A stretch of DNA of 64,000 bases, taken from assembly GCF_021088345.1 (NCBI RefSeq), contig NZ_CP088156.1, forward strand, positions 2,480,001 to 2,544,000. Direction: 5' to 3'. Position 1 is the stretch's first letter. Each line of letters opens with the position of its first letter. Under the pieces are notes generated by a model, which was given only the letters and a program-made list of their open reading frames with translations, was not told the origin of the DNA and did not search any database. The DNA comes from Bradyrhizobium ontarionense (GTDB lineage Bacteria; Pseudomonadota; Alphaproteobacteria; Rhizobiales; Xanthobacteraceae). The position numbers and the translations under genes are program-made. Shown piece after piece: positions 37,479-45,116 of this stretch.

Positions 37479-38279
37479 ATGAACCGGAGCGCACTGAACG
37501 GAACCAATCTTCTGACGATGCAACGCCCACGCACCAAACGCCTCTTCATCCTGTTCGGCAAGCCGATCCTGGCCGTGCTCTCGATCGCCGTCGTGCTGCG
37601 GATTTACGCCGAGGTCTATACGATCTGGTACGCCGAGTATCACCTCGGCGTGCCCACGGAAGCCGAGCTCGCGGCACGTCCTGCCAATGGCCATCTCTGT
37701 GTGGACGAAGCTGGAACTCCCTACGTTCCGCTGGCTGACATGCCGCTGCATCTGCGCCAGACTGCCATTGCATCAAATGGCGCCGACTTCCTCACGCGGC
37801 CCAATCTCATGCTGCCGGCGATGTTGGCAGCCCTTGTCAAGGGTGACGGACGCCGCCCCGATTCGAGGATCACCTTTCAGGTCACCCGCAATTGCCTGCA
37901 TGTTCTGGCTCCCGAATGTTGCCGCGGCCTGGACTGGCACGTCGGCAGCCTCGTCTTCATGGGACGTCTCGAGCGGACCCTGTCGCGCGAGCGTATCCTG
38001 GAATCGTATTTGAATGACACCTATCTCGGCCGCGGCACCGTTGGCGTCGCAGCCGCGGCCGGCGCGTATTTCGACAAATCCCTGGCTGATCTCAAGGTCG
38101 AAGACATCGCTTTTCTCATCGCCCGCTTTCGGTATCCCCCGTACCGCCGTCTGGAGCACAGCGGCCGCGACGTCATCATCGACCGGATGCTGTCCGCCGG
38201 CTTCATCGACCAGGCCCAGGCCGCGGCGGCCAAGGCCGCCCCGCTCCCCGCCATCGATCGGCAGCCACGCCATCCCTGA
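37479..38279 (+). CDS. Degenerate GT51-like transglycosylase-domain protein
   Basis: A 266-residue membrane-anchored protein (N-terminal membrane helix about 26-45, periplasmic remainder). The second half matches the peptidoglycan glycosyltransferase fold: ERTLSRERILESYLNDTYLGRGTVGVAAAAGAYFDKS, followed by LKVEDIAFLIARF. The first signature, normally with a catalytic Glu (ED..F..H.G), reads AIASNGADFLTRPN, and the second (GGSTITQQ) reads DSRITFQVTRN, so both are altered. It may be catalytically dead or have a changed role. It also has CVDEAG and HVLAPECCRG cysteine-containing insertions. ATG 37479 places the membrane helix near the N-terminus. Confidence 0.75.
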   Translation: MNRSALNGTNLLTMQRPRTKRLFILFGKPILAVLSIAVVLRIYAEVYTIWYAEYHLGVPTEAELAARPANGHLCVDEAGTPYVPLADMPLHLRQTAIASNGADFLTRPNLMLPAMLAALVKGDGRRPDSRITFQVTRNCLHVLAPECCRGLDWHVGSLVFMGRLERTLSRERILESYLNDTYLGRGTVGVAAAAGAYFDKSLADLKVEDIAFLIARFRYPPYRRLEHSGRDVIIDRMLSAGFIDQAQAAAAKAAPLPAIDRQPRHP

Positions 38280-38531
38280 TCACCCCTCGCGTTCGATGAG
38301 GTCGCGCGGAACACAGAATGTGTGGCCGGTGTAGCGAGCGCCATCGGCGTCTTCGACAGTCGTACCGAATCCAAGCCAATAGTAGCCACAAGCGTCAATG
38401 TCACTGACCGCGCATGATTGGCCAATGAAGCCGCGCATCTCCGTTTGCTCGCTCGCGGGCAAGTCATGCAGCAGCCAATCGGGCAAGCCGAGCAGCCTCA
38501 CACGGTCGCCAACCTGAATGTCATTCGACAC
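38280..38531 (-). CDS. Small protein of unknown function
   Basis: An 83-residue, mostly beta-predicted protein beginning with a KOW/SH3-like strand (VGDRVRLLGLPDWLL), followed by GFIGQSCAVSDIDACGYYWLGFG and ending FCVPRDLIEREG. No family is recognised. Starts at GTG 38531; its stop codon directly abuts the stop of the convergent GT51-like gene, an unusually tight arrangement. The coherent sequence, with aromatic residues and start, supports a real gene, but it could still be non-coding. Confidence 0.6.
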   Translation of the reverse strand: MSNDIQVGDRVRLLGLPDWLLHDLPASEQTEMRGFIGQSCAVSDIDACGYYWLGFGTTVEDADGARYTGHTFCVPRDLIEREG

Positions 38532-38552
38532 CTGAGCAACGTCTCGGCCCGT

Positions 38553-39905
38553 TCAGCCCCGCACCACGCCCTCAACCCCCGCCGCGATCTCCAGCAGCTT
38601 GCGGTCGTTGCCGCCGGACTGCGCCAACATCAGCCCCACCGGGACCTCGCCATGGCGATGCGCCGGCAGCGAGATCGCGCAGCCGTCGATCATGTTGATG
38701 AAGGTGCAATTGCGCAGGGCGCGGATGTTCTCGCGCGCGAAGACCTGGTCGTCGGCGAGGTCGGCAATGACAGGCGGCGTGTTGGCGGTGGTTGGCATGA
38801 CCAGCGCATCGTAGGGCGCGATCCGCGCCGCAGCGCGCGTCACCAAAGACCGGCGACCGTTGAGCATCTCGATGTAGTCAGGCACCGTGATCGCCTCGCC
38901 GCGCATGATGCGGACCGAGACGCGCGGGTCGTAGACGTCGCCCTTGGCTGTGAGCAGAAAGCGATGCCAGGCGTAGCTTTCGGCGGCGGCAAAGCCGCCC
39001 TTCATGCCGATGATGCCGACGTCAAGGAACTCCGGAAATTCGATACGCTCGATCAGCGCGCCCTGCTTCGCCAGGGTCTCCAGCGCACGCGCAAAGGTGT
39101 TGGCGACTTCGGCGTCGAGCTCGTCGAGCACGACGGTCGTGGGCACCGCGAGCCGCAGGCCCTTGACCGGGCGCGCTGCCAGTGGCTGGACCGGCTCGTC
39201 GGCCAGCACGGAGTCAAGGACCGCGCAGCATGCGACGGTGTTGGCGAGCGGACCGAAGCTGTCGAGCGAGGTCGACAGCGGCACGCCGCCGTCGAGCGGC
39301 ACACGGGCCTGCGTCGGCTTGTAGCCGACGATGCCGTTGAAAGCCGCCGGGATGCGGCAGGAGCCGCCGGTGTCGGTGCCGAGCGCGCCATAGGCCATGC
39401 GGTCGACGACCGAGACGGCGGCGCCCGACGACGAGCCGCCGGGCACATGGCCGACCTCGCGCTTCCAGGCGCTCTTCGGCGTGCCAAAATGCGGATTGAT
39501 GCCGATGCCGGAATACGCGAACTCGGTCATGTTGGTGCGGCCGATCACGACGAAGCCGGCCCGGCGCAGCCGCGCCACGACCGGCGCATCGGCCTCCGCG
39601 GGCGCGGAGTCTTCTAGGGCGCGCGAACCGGCGCGCGTCACCTGCCCCTTGATGTCGAACAGGTCCTTGACCGAGACCGGAATGCCGGCGAAGGGCGACG
39701 GCGCCGCATTGGCCTTGCGCAGCGCGTCCATGCCGTCGGCCGCCGCCAGCGCCGCCTCCTTGTCGACGTGAATGAAAGCGCGCTGCCCTTCTCCGGCCGG
39801 ATCAGCGATCCGGGCCAGGCATGCCTCAACCAGCTTGCGAGCGGTCGTGCGGCCGGCGGCGAGATCGTCGGCCAGCGCGGCAAGGGTCGGATTTGAAGCG
39901 GTCAT
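38553..39905 (-). CDS. Amidase signature family protein
   Basis: A 450-residue amidase of the amidase-signature superfamily. Catalytic Lys in PVSVKDLFDIKG, cis-Ser in GGSSSGAAV and nucleophilic Ser in GTDTGGSCR are visible in the expected order. The substrate is an amide or carbamate and unknown. It is upstream of (and in the same direction as) nothing obviously linked except the AtuA-like small protein, which ends seven bases before its start region, so those two are probably an operon. Other relatives include allophanate hydrolase and GatA; no GatB/C genes are nearby, so it is not a tRNA amidotransferase. Confidence 0.9.
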   Translation of the reverse strand: MTASNPTLAALADDLAAGRTTARKLVEACLARIADPAGEGQRAFIHVDKEAALAAADGMDALRKANAAPSPFAGIPVSVKDLFDIKGQVTRAGSRALEDSAPAEADAPVVARLRRAGFVVIGRTNMTEFAYSGIGINPHFGTPKSAWKREVGHVPGGSSSGAAVSVVDRMAYGALGTDTGGSCRIPAAFNGIVGYKPTQARVPLDGGVPLSTSLDSFGPLANTVACCAVLDSVLADEPVQPLAARPVKGLRLAVPTTVVLDELDAEVANTFARALETLAKQGALIERIEFPEFLDVGIIGMKGGFAAAESYAWHRFLLTAKGDVYDPRVSVRIMRGEAITVPDYIEMLNGRRSLVTRAAARIAPYDALVMPTTANTPPVIADLADDQVFARENIRALRNCTFINMIDGCAISLPAHRHGEVPVGLMLAQSGGNDRKLLEIAAGVEGVVRG

Positions 39906-39911
39906 GGCATC

Positions 39912-40238
39912 CTATCTCGTGTCGTCCGCGGCATCGGCCGCGATGTCCAGGTCAAGCAGCGCGGAACTCAGTGATTTGCCATGCGCATCCAGCGCCAGCG
40001 AGCGGGTGACCCCGCCGCCGAGCGCCCGGCTCATCACGAAATTCAGCGCCGCAATGTTGGGCAGCTCATAGCGGACCACCTCGCCGTGGACAATGCCGGC
40101 GAAGTGCGCCTTGACCCGCTCGGCGGTCACCTGCGTCAGCAGCAACGGGTAGTCCTTGGGGTCGTAGGCGATCACCGAGATGTTCGACGTGTCACCTTTG
40201 TCGCCGGTCCTGGAATGGGCGATGTCACGCAGCTTCAT
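39912..40238 (-). CDS. AtuA C-terminal domain-like small protein
   Basis: A 108-residue protein resembling the free-standing C-terminal domain of AtuA (acyclic terpene utilization, DUF1446 family). Landmarks are KLRDIAHSRTGDKGDTSNISVIAYDP and GEVVRYELPNIAALNFVMSRALGGGVTRSL. The catalytic N-terminal part of AtuA is not encoded here. ATG 40238, with GGAG upstream, is chosen over 40253. Upstream of the amidase gene with a six-base gap; function unknown, but such small proteins often accompany catabolic genes. Confidence 0.8.
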   Translation of the reverse strand: MKLRDIAHSRTGDKGDTSNISVIAYDPKDYPLLLTQVTAERVKAHFAGIVHGEVVRYELPNIAALNFVMSRALGGGVTRSLALDAHGKSLSSALLDLDIAADAADDTR

Positions 40239-40431
40239 CTCGGCTCCGATCATGCAGCTCGCATCAAAGACCAATTTTCATCAGGCGGCAATTGCTGCCC
40301 CTGGCACCTCTGCGCATGCCGGAGGGCCGTATGCATGACGTGATGGACCGTTGACGCCCCTGCGTCAAATGGCGCATCACATCCAACAAATGAGCGGGCG
40401 ACGGAGCCCGCCTGAGGGAGGATCAATCCGG

Positions 40432-40845
40432 ATGGCCGAGCCGATGCGCGCACGTCCCAAGCCGACACCCGAGACGCAGCATTTCTGGGACGGCACCAGG
40501 GCCGGCGAGCTGCGGCTGCAGCGCTGCGACGCCTGCGCGCATGTCTACTTCCCGCCGCGCCCATTCTGCCCGTCCTGCGCCAGCCGCAAGGTCAGCGTCT
40601 TCAAGGCAACGGGCAAAGGCACGCTCTACAGCTACGTCATCAATCACCGTCCCGCCGCCCCCGGCTTCACGCCGCCCTACGCGATCGCCGTTGTCGCGCT
40701 CGAAGAAGGGCCGCGGATGATGAGCAACATTACGGACTGCCCGCAGACGCCCGAGGCGCTCGAACTCGACATGGCCCTCGAAGTGACGTTCGAGAAACTC
40801 GACGAGCAGATCACCCTGCCCCTGTTCCGGCCGGCGAAAGGGTAG
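40432..40845 (+). CDS. Zn-ribbon/OB-fold acyl-CoA-associated protein (DUF35)
   Basis: A 137-residue protein with a rubredoxin-like zinc ribbon (CDAC...CPSC within LQRCDACAHVYFPPRPFCPSC) and an OB-fold domain (about 60-135). This family forms complexes with thiolase-like partners in lipid and sterol degradation. The next gene, five bases downstream, encodes a thiolase-like protein, which supports a two-subunit enzyme. ATG 40432 has GGAGG upstream at 12 bases. Confidence 0.9.
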   Translation: MAEPMRARPKPTPETQHFWDGTRAGELRLQRCDACAHVYFPPRPFCPSCASRKVSVFKATGKGTLYSYVINHRPAAPGFTPPYAIAVVALEEGPRMMSNITDCPQTPEALELDMALEVTFEKLDEQITLPLFRPAKG

Positions 40846-40849
40846 CGCG

Positions 40850-41989
40850 ATGCGCAGAAACCAGGTTGCCGTCGTCGGCGCGGCCGAGACCACCGAGCTC
40901 GGCATTATCCCGACCATGTCGCAGATCCAGCTGCATGCGGATGCTGCGCTGAATGCTATCGCCGATGCCGGGCTGAAGCTGTCCGACATCGACGGCTTCG
41001 CCACCGCCGTCGAGACGCCGCAGCAGATGTGCCACTATCTCGGCATCACGCCGACCTGGGTCGACGGCACCTCGGTCGGTGGCTGCTCGTTCATGCTCCA
41101 TGTGCGACACGCGGCCGCGGCCATCGAGGCCGGACTGTGCAAGACCGTGCTGATTACGCATGCCGAGAGCGGCAAGTCGATGATCGGCAAACCGCCGCGC
41201 TCGATCCCGCCTGATAGCCTTCAAGGCCAGTTCGAGGCGCCGTTCGGCGTGTTCGGACCTCCCAGCATGTTTCCGATCCCCGTGCTGCGCTACATGAAGA
41301 CCTACGGCATCACCCATGAGCAGCTGGCGATGGTCGCAGTGGTGCAGCGGGAATGGGCCGCGAAGAATCCGCGCGCGATGATGAAGGACCCGATCACGGT
41401 CCAGGACGTGCTCAACTCGCGCATGATCGCCTATCCGTTCCGGCTGCTGCAGTGCTGCCTGGTGACCGACGGCGGCGGCGCGCTGATCCTGACCTCGGCG
41501 GACCGCGCCAGGGATTTTCCGCAGAAGCCGGTCTACATTCTCGGCACCGGCGAGAGCGTGGAGACGCCGATGGTCAGCCAGATGGAGACGTTCAATTCAT
41601 CACGCGCCTTCAAGGTCGCAGGCCCCCTCGCCTTCAAGGAGGCCGGCATTTCACATGCCGATGTCGACCATCTCATGATCTACGACGCCTTCGCGCACCT
41701 GCCACTGTTCGGGCTCGGCGATCTCGGCTTCATGCCGCCTGAGGAGACCGGGCCGTTCATCGCGGCTGGTCACACGCGGCCGGGCGGCAAGCTGCCGCTC
41801 AACACCAATGGCGGCGGCCTGTCCTACATGCATTCGGGCATGTACGGCATGTATGCGCTGCAGGAGAGCGTGCGCCAGATGCGCGGCATCGCGCCGGCGC
41901 AGGTGCCGAATGCGAAAATATCGGTCTGTCACGGTGTCGGCGGCATGTTCGCGGCGTCGGGGACGATCATTTTTACGAACGAAAGATAA
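40850..41989 (+). CDS. Thiolase-like (SCP-x type) acyl-CoA acyltransferase
   Basis: A 379-residue thiolase-superfamily protein of the SCP-x/lipid-transfer type. The candidate nucleophilic Cys lies in GTSVGGCSFMLHV, with His in NTNGGGLSYMHSGMYG and a CHGVGG ending in place of the usual CxGGG. It has the same partner, spacing and length as thiolase subunits that need a DUF35 partner. Acts as thiolase or as aldolase/acyl-CoA lyase on a CoA ester; the substrate is unknown. Confidence 0.88.
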   Translation: MRRNQVAVVGAAETTELGIIPTMSQIQLHADAALNAIADAGLKLSDIDGFATAVETPQQMCHYLGITPTWVDGTSVGGCSFMLHVRHAAAAIEAGLCKTVLITHAESGKSMIGKPPRSIPPDSLQGQFEAPFGVFGPPSMFPIPVLRYMKTYGITHEQLAMVAVVQREWAAKNPRAMMKDPITVQDVLNSRMIAYPFRLLQCCLVTDGGGALILTSADRARDFPQKPVYILGTGESVETPMVSQMETFNSSRAFKVAGPLAFKEAGISHADVDHLMIYDAFAHLPLFGLGDLGFMPPEETGPFIAAGHTRPGGKLPLNTNGGGLSYMHSGMYGMYALQESVRQMRGIAPAQVPNAKISVCHGVGGMFAASGTIIFTNER

Positions 41990-41994
41990 CCACC

Positions 41995-42072
41995 GTCATT
42001 CCGGGGCGCGCAAAGCGCGAACCCGGAATCTTGAGATTCCGGGTCTGGTGCTGCGCACCATCCCGGAATGAC
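41995..42072. repeat. GTCATTCC-type palindrome, copy 2
   Basis: Ends are GTCATTCCGGGGCGCGC and ATCCCGGAATGAC, with CCCGGAATC and GATTCCGGG inside. It occupies most of the 105-base gap between the thiolase and SDR genes, so it probably lies in the transcript and could act as an mRNA hairpin. Confidence 0.9.
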
Positions 42073-42094
42073 GTGGCAAAACAAGGAGGCCTCC

Positions 42095-43009
42095 ATGACC
42101 AAACTGCTCCAGGACAAAGTCATCATCGTCACCGGCGCCGGCCGCGGCATCGGCCGCGAGATCGCGCTGCTGTGCGCCGCCGAAGGCGCCAAGGTCGTCG
42201 TCAACGATCCCGGTGTTGCCTCCGACGGATCCGGCACCAGTGCCGCGCCTGCGGAAGAAGTCGTCGAGGAGATCAAGAAGCGCGGCGGCACGGCGGTGGC
42301 CAATTTCGAAACCGTGTCCGAAGCCATTCCGGCCAGCAAGATCGTGAAAACCGCGACCGACCATTTCGGCAAGCTCGACGGTGTCGTCAACAATGCCGGC
42401 ATCCTGCGCGACATGATCTTCCACAAGATGAGCATCGAGGCGTTCGAGTCCGTCATCAAGGTCCACCTCATGGGTTCCTTCTACGTGGCTCACTCGGCAG
42501 CACGGCTGTTCCGCGAACAGGAGAGCGGCGCCTTCGTCCACTTCACCTCGACTTCAGGCCTGATCGGCAATTATGGCCAGGCCAATTATGCCGCAGCCAA
42601 GCTCGGCATCGTCGGGCTGTCGAAGTCGATTGCGCTCGACATGGGCCGGTTCAACGTGCGCTCCAACTGCGTCTCACCGTTCGCCTGGAGCCGCATGATC
42701 GGCACCATCCCGACCGAAACGGAGGCCGAGAAGGAACGCGTCGAGCGCATGAAGCAGATGGGCCCCGAGAAGATCGCGCCTGTTGTCGCCTATCTCCTGA
42801 GCGATGCGTCGAAAGAGGTCAGCGGTCAGATCTTCGCGGTTCGCATGAACGAGATCTTCCTGATGGGACAGTCGCGCCCGCTGCGTTCGGTGCACCGCGG
42901 CGAAGGCTGGACGCCGCAGACCGTCGCCGAGCATGCGATGCCGGCGCTGAAGCCGTCGTTCTACAAGCTGGATCGCTCGGCCGACGTGTTCGGCTGGGAT
43001 CCGATCTGA
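42095..43009 (+). CDS. SDR-family oxidoreductase (3-hydroxyacyl-CoA dehydrogenase-like)
   Basis: A 304-residue short-chain dehydrogenase. Nucleotide motif TGAGRGIG, NNAG motif in VVNNAGILRD, Ser in TSTSG and catalytic YAAAK in GQANYAAAKLG are present. The extended C-terminal part (WTPQTVAEHAMPALKPSFY) resembles the dehydrogenase part of multifunctional-enzyme type 2. It uses NAD(P) to oxidise a 3-hydroxyacyl-CoA, fitting with the upstream thiolase. AAGGAGG 8 bases before ATG 42095 fixes the start. Confidence 0.88.
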   Translation: MTKLLQDKVIIVTGAGRGIGREIALLCAAEGAKVVVNDPGVASDGSGTSAAPAEEVVEEIKKRGGTAVANFETVSEAIPASKIVKTATDHFGKLDGVVNNAGILRDMIFHKMSIEAFESVIKVHLMGSFYVAHSAARLFREQESGAFVHFTSTSGLIGNYGQANYAAAKLGIVGLSKSIALDMGRFNVRSNCVSPFAWSRMIGTIPTETEAEKERVERMKQMGPEKIAPVVAYLLSDASKEVSGQIFAVRMNEIFLMGQSRPLRSVHRGEGWTPQTVAEHAMPALKPSFYKLDRSADVFGWDPI

Positions 43010-43136
43010 GATTTGCGGCGCGCAAAATCCGCTTGCAGCGCACACCATCTCAAGTTGCTTTTTGTCCAAACGACCCGCACCTCGCCACGATTTTGTCGTA
43101 TGGTCGCCTCCCAACAAAAAAACTGGGAGGACACAC

Positions 43137-44252
43137 ATGACGAATTCACGACACGACGTCGCGCAGGATTCGCCGGCCGGAGCTGACGGCTTCGACCGGC
43201 GTACCCTCCTCAAAGGCGTCGCAGGCTTCGCCGCGGCGGCTGCGACTGTCTCGCCCGCGCTTGCGCGCGACTACGGTCCCCACGCGGAACCGCAGCGCTA
43301 TCCCGATCCCGACATCGTCGTCATAGACGACAAGCGCTTCAAGGCCAAGGTCGGCAACACCACGATCAAACGTCTGTTCACCGGCTGCCTCTGGGCGGAA
43401 GGACCGGCGTGGAACACGCAAGGGCAGTATCTCGTCTGGAGCGACATCCCGAACAACCGCCAGCTCCGCTATCTCGACGACGACGGCCACATCTCCCAGC
43501 AGTTCCGCAAGCCGTCCAACGAATCGAACGGCAACACGTTCGACTATGAAGGTCGGCAGATCACGGCCGAGCGCACGCGCCTTGTCCGCTTCGAGCACAA
43601 TGGCTCGGTCACCGTCCTTGCGGAAAAAGCCAACGACAAGCCGCTGAACGGCCCGAACGACATGGTCGTCAATCCCAACGACAAGTCGATCTGGTTCACC
43701 GATCCCGGCTACGGTTCGATCAACCTGTATGAAGGGCAGAACGCCCGCAACGGCTCCAACCAGCCGTTTCAGAAGGAAGCGGTCTATCGCGTCGATGCGC
43801 AGTCCGGCGCGATCACCAAGGTCGCCGACGAGCCGTTCAAGCCGAACGGCATCGCCTTCAGCCAGGACTACAAGAAGCTCTATGTCTGCGACACCGGCAT
43901 CACGCACTACCCCAACGCCAAGAACGTGATCTGGCAATACGACATCAACGGCGACAAGCTCGCCAACGGCAAGGTGTTCATCGACATGACGCTGGACGGC
44001 AAGTCGGGCTTTCCGGACGGGCTGCGAGTCGATATCGACGGCAATATCTGGGTCGGCGCCGGCTGGGTCGGCGAAGGCTATGACGGCGTCCACATCTTCG
44101 CGCCGGACGGCGTCCGCATCGGCCAGATCAAGCTACCGGAGATCTGCGCCAATGTCTGCTTCGGCGGCAAGAAGCGCAACCGCCTGTTCATGACCGCGAG
44201 CCAATCGCTCTACGCGGTCTATGTCGAGACGCAGGGCGCGCATATCTGCTAG
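43137..44252 (+). CDS. Tat-exported SMP-30/gluconolactonase
   Basis: A 371-residue propeller of the SMP-30/gluconolactonase family, exported through the Tat route (FDRRTLLKGVAG...ALA, cleavage near residue 45). The metal-binding residues are suggested by Glu in AEGPAWN, Asn in GNTFDYEG and LNGPNDMVVNPNDKSIWFTDPGYG, and a later Asp in GYDGVHIFAPDG. It hydrolyses a sugar or other lactone in the periplasm. A strong GGGAGG precedes the ATG. It ends near a hairpin at 44275, consistent with the end of a transcription unit. Confidence 0.92.
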   Translation: MTNSRHDVAQDSPAGADGFDRRTLLKGVAGFAAAAATVSPALARDYGPHAEPQRYPDPDIVVIDDKRFKAKVGNTTIKRLFTGCLWAEGPAWNTQGQYLVWSDIPNNRQLRYLDDDGHISQQFRKPSNESNGNTFDYEGRQITAERTRLVRFEHNGSVTVLAEKANDKPLNGPNDMVVNPNDKSIWFTDPGYGSINLYEGQNARNGSNQPFQKEAVYRVDAQSGAITKVADEPFKPNGIAFSQDYKKLYVCDTGITHYPNAKNVIWQYDINGDKLANGKVFIDMTLDGKSGFPDGLRVDIDGNIWVGAGWVGEGYDGVHIFAPDGVRIGQIKLPEICANVCFGGKKRNRLFMTASQSLYAVYVETQGAHIC

Positions 44253-44274
44253 ATTGAACCGACACTCTCACCAC

Positions 44275-44304
44275 GAGTCGTCCCCGTGAACGCGGGGACG
44301 ACTC
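44275..44304. terminator. Perfect hairpin after the lactonase gene
   Basis: GAGTCGTCCCCG pairs exactly with CGGGGACGACTC across a six-base loop, starting 23 bases after the lactonase stop. The 12-bp stem is strong, but no T-run follows, so it may be an mRNA-stabilising hairpin or a shortened repeat rather than a classical terminator. Confidence 0.5.
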
Positions 44305-44447
44305 CATTGGTTAGGCCCGGTCCCGCCAAAAACTCGGCTGTCGTCGCGGCCTTGAGCCGGATGACGATGGTGGTGACGCAGTGGAATGGCCATTGTCCGA
44401 TAAAAAGAAATCTATTGCTCTTTTTCAGAAATCATGATTATCTCTCG

Positions 44448-44820
44448 CCATCCCGCCTCATGCAAGGGGCGTAGCGCGCGATCGTCACGACACGCGAGGC
44501 GGGGATGCGATGACCGCGATGGGCCGCAGCGTATCTTGCGATGCGCGGACGAACGGCTTTGTTGCGGACGTGAAATCGCGTGGTCCTGGCGCCCCGATGC
44601 AGGCGTCAAGTCCGTAGGTGTGCAAAGCGCATCGCACGGGCGACGGTGTCTACGAGCCGGCACACCGGGGAGATCGCGTATAAGCGTGAAGACATCGCGC
44701 GGGGAATGCCGGTGATCGGCTGAACCTGTGGTGACTGCCGCCTGCTTTCTTTGTTGCAGGCGGGCCATGGGTGAGGCCTTCACCCGGCATTCCCCGCGCC
44801 CTTGCACTCTCGTGAGGGAC
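44448..44820 (-). repeat. Family B element, copy 1
   Basis: Read on the minus strand, it contains GGAATGCCGGGTGAAGGCC, TCACCCATGGCCCGCCTGC, GCAGGCGGCAGTCACCACAG, CCGGCATTCCCCGCGCGATG and, at the other end, CCTCGCGTGTCGTGACGATC. The same order occurs on the plus strand at 59982-60353. Internal short inverted repeats (GGCATTCC/GGAATGCC, GCCCGCCTGC/GCAGGCGG) suggest a folded structure. Confidence 0.85.
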
Positions 44821-44921
44821 ATGTTCGCTGCATGCACTCGGGCGCCATGCGCCGCGAGAGCGAGATGCCGTGTCCCGCGCTGTTTGAGACTGTAAAACGG
44901 AAGATGTTCAAACAACGCTGC

Positions 44922-45064
44922 CGTAGGGTGGGCAAAGCGGCCGCCCGCAGGGCGGTCGCGTGCCCACCGTGCATCTGCGCGATCGGAGGCAATGGTGGGC
45001 ACGGCGCGCCCGATGGAGCGCAGCTCGCGGCGCGCGTTCGTGTGCGCGCCTTTGCCCACCCTAC
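44922..45064. repeat. Family A nested palindrome, copy 2
   Basis: Exact outer arms CGTAGGGTGGGCAAAG and CTTTGCCCACCCTACG, and inner pair CGTGCCCACC / GGTGGGCACG. It begins about 100 bases after family B copy 1 and ends 53 bases before the stop of ppc. Confidence 0.92.
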
Positions 45065-45116
45065 GGCAGCGAGGCCCGAAGGTATAGAACCCTATGCGAT
45101 TAGCTCTGACGTCGCG

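Larger units (their letters stand above)
44253..45116. other. Gene-free repeat-rich stretch
   Basis: An 864-base interval between the lactonase gene and the end of ppc. It contains the hairpin at 44275-44304, repeat family B copy 1 (44448-44820) and family A copy 2 (44922-45064). The open frames here lie inside the repeats and mirror those in the other copies, so I do not count them as genes. Confidence 0.75.

Noticed and set aside
38553..39905. GatA subunit of tRNA amidotransferase
   Set aside because: The amidase triad is shared, but GatB/GatC are absent and the sequence is closer to generic amidases with an AtuA-like neighbour.
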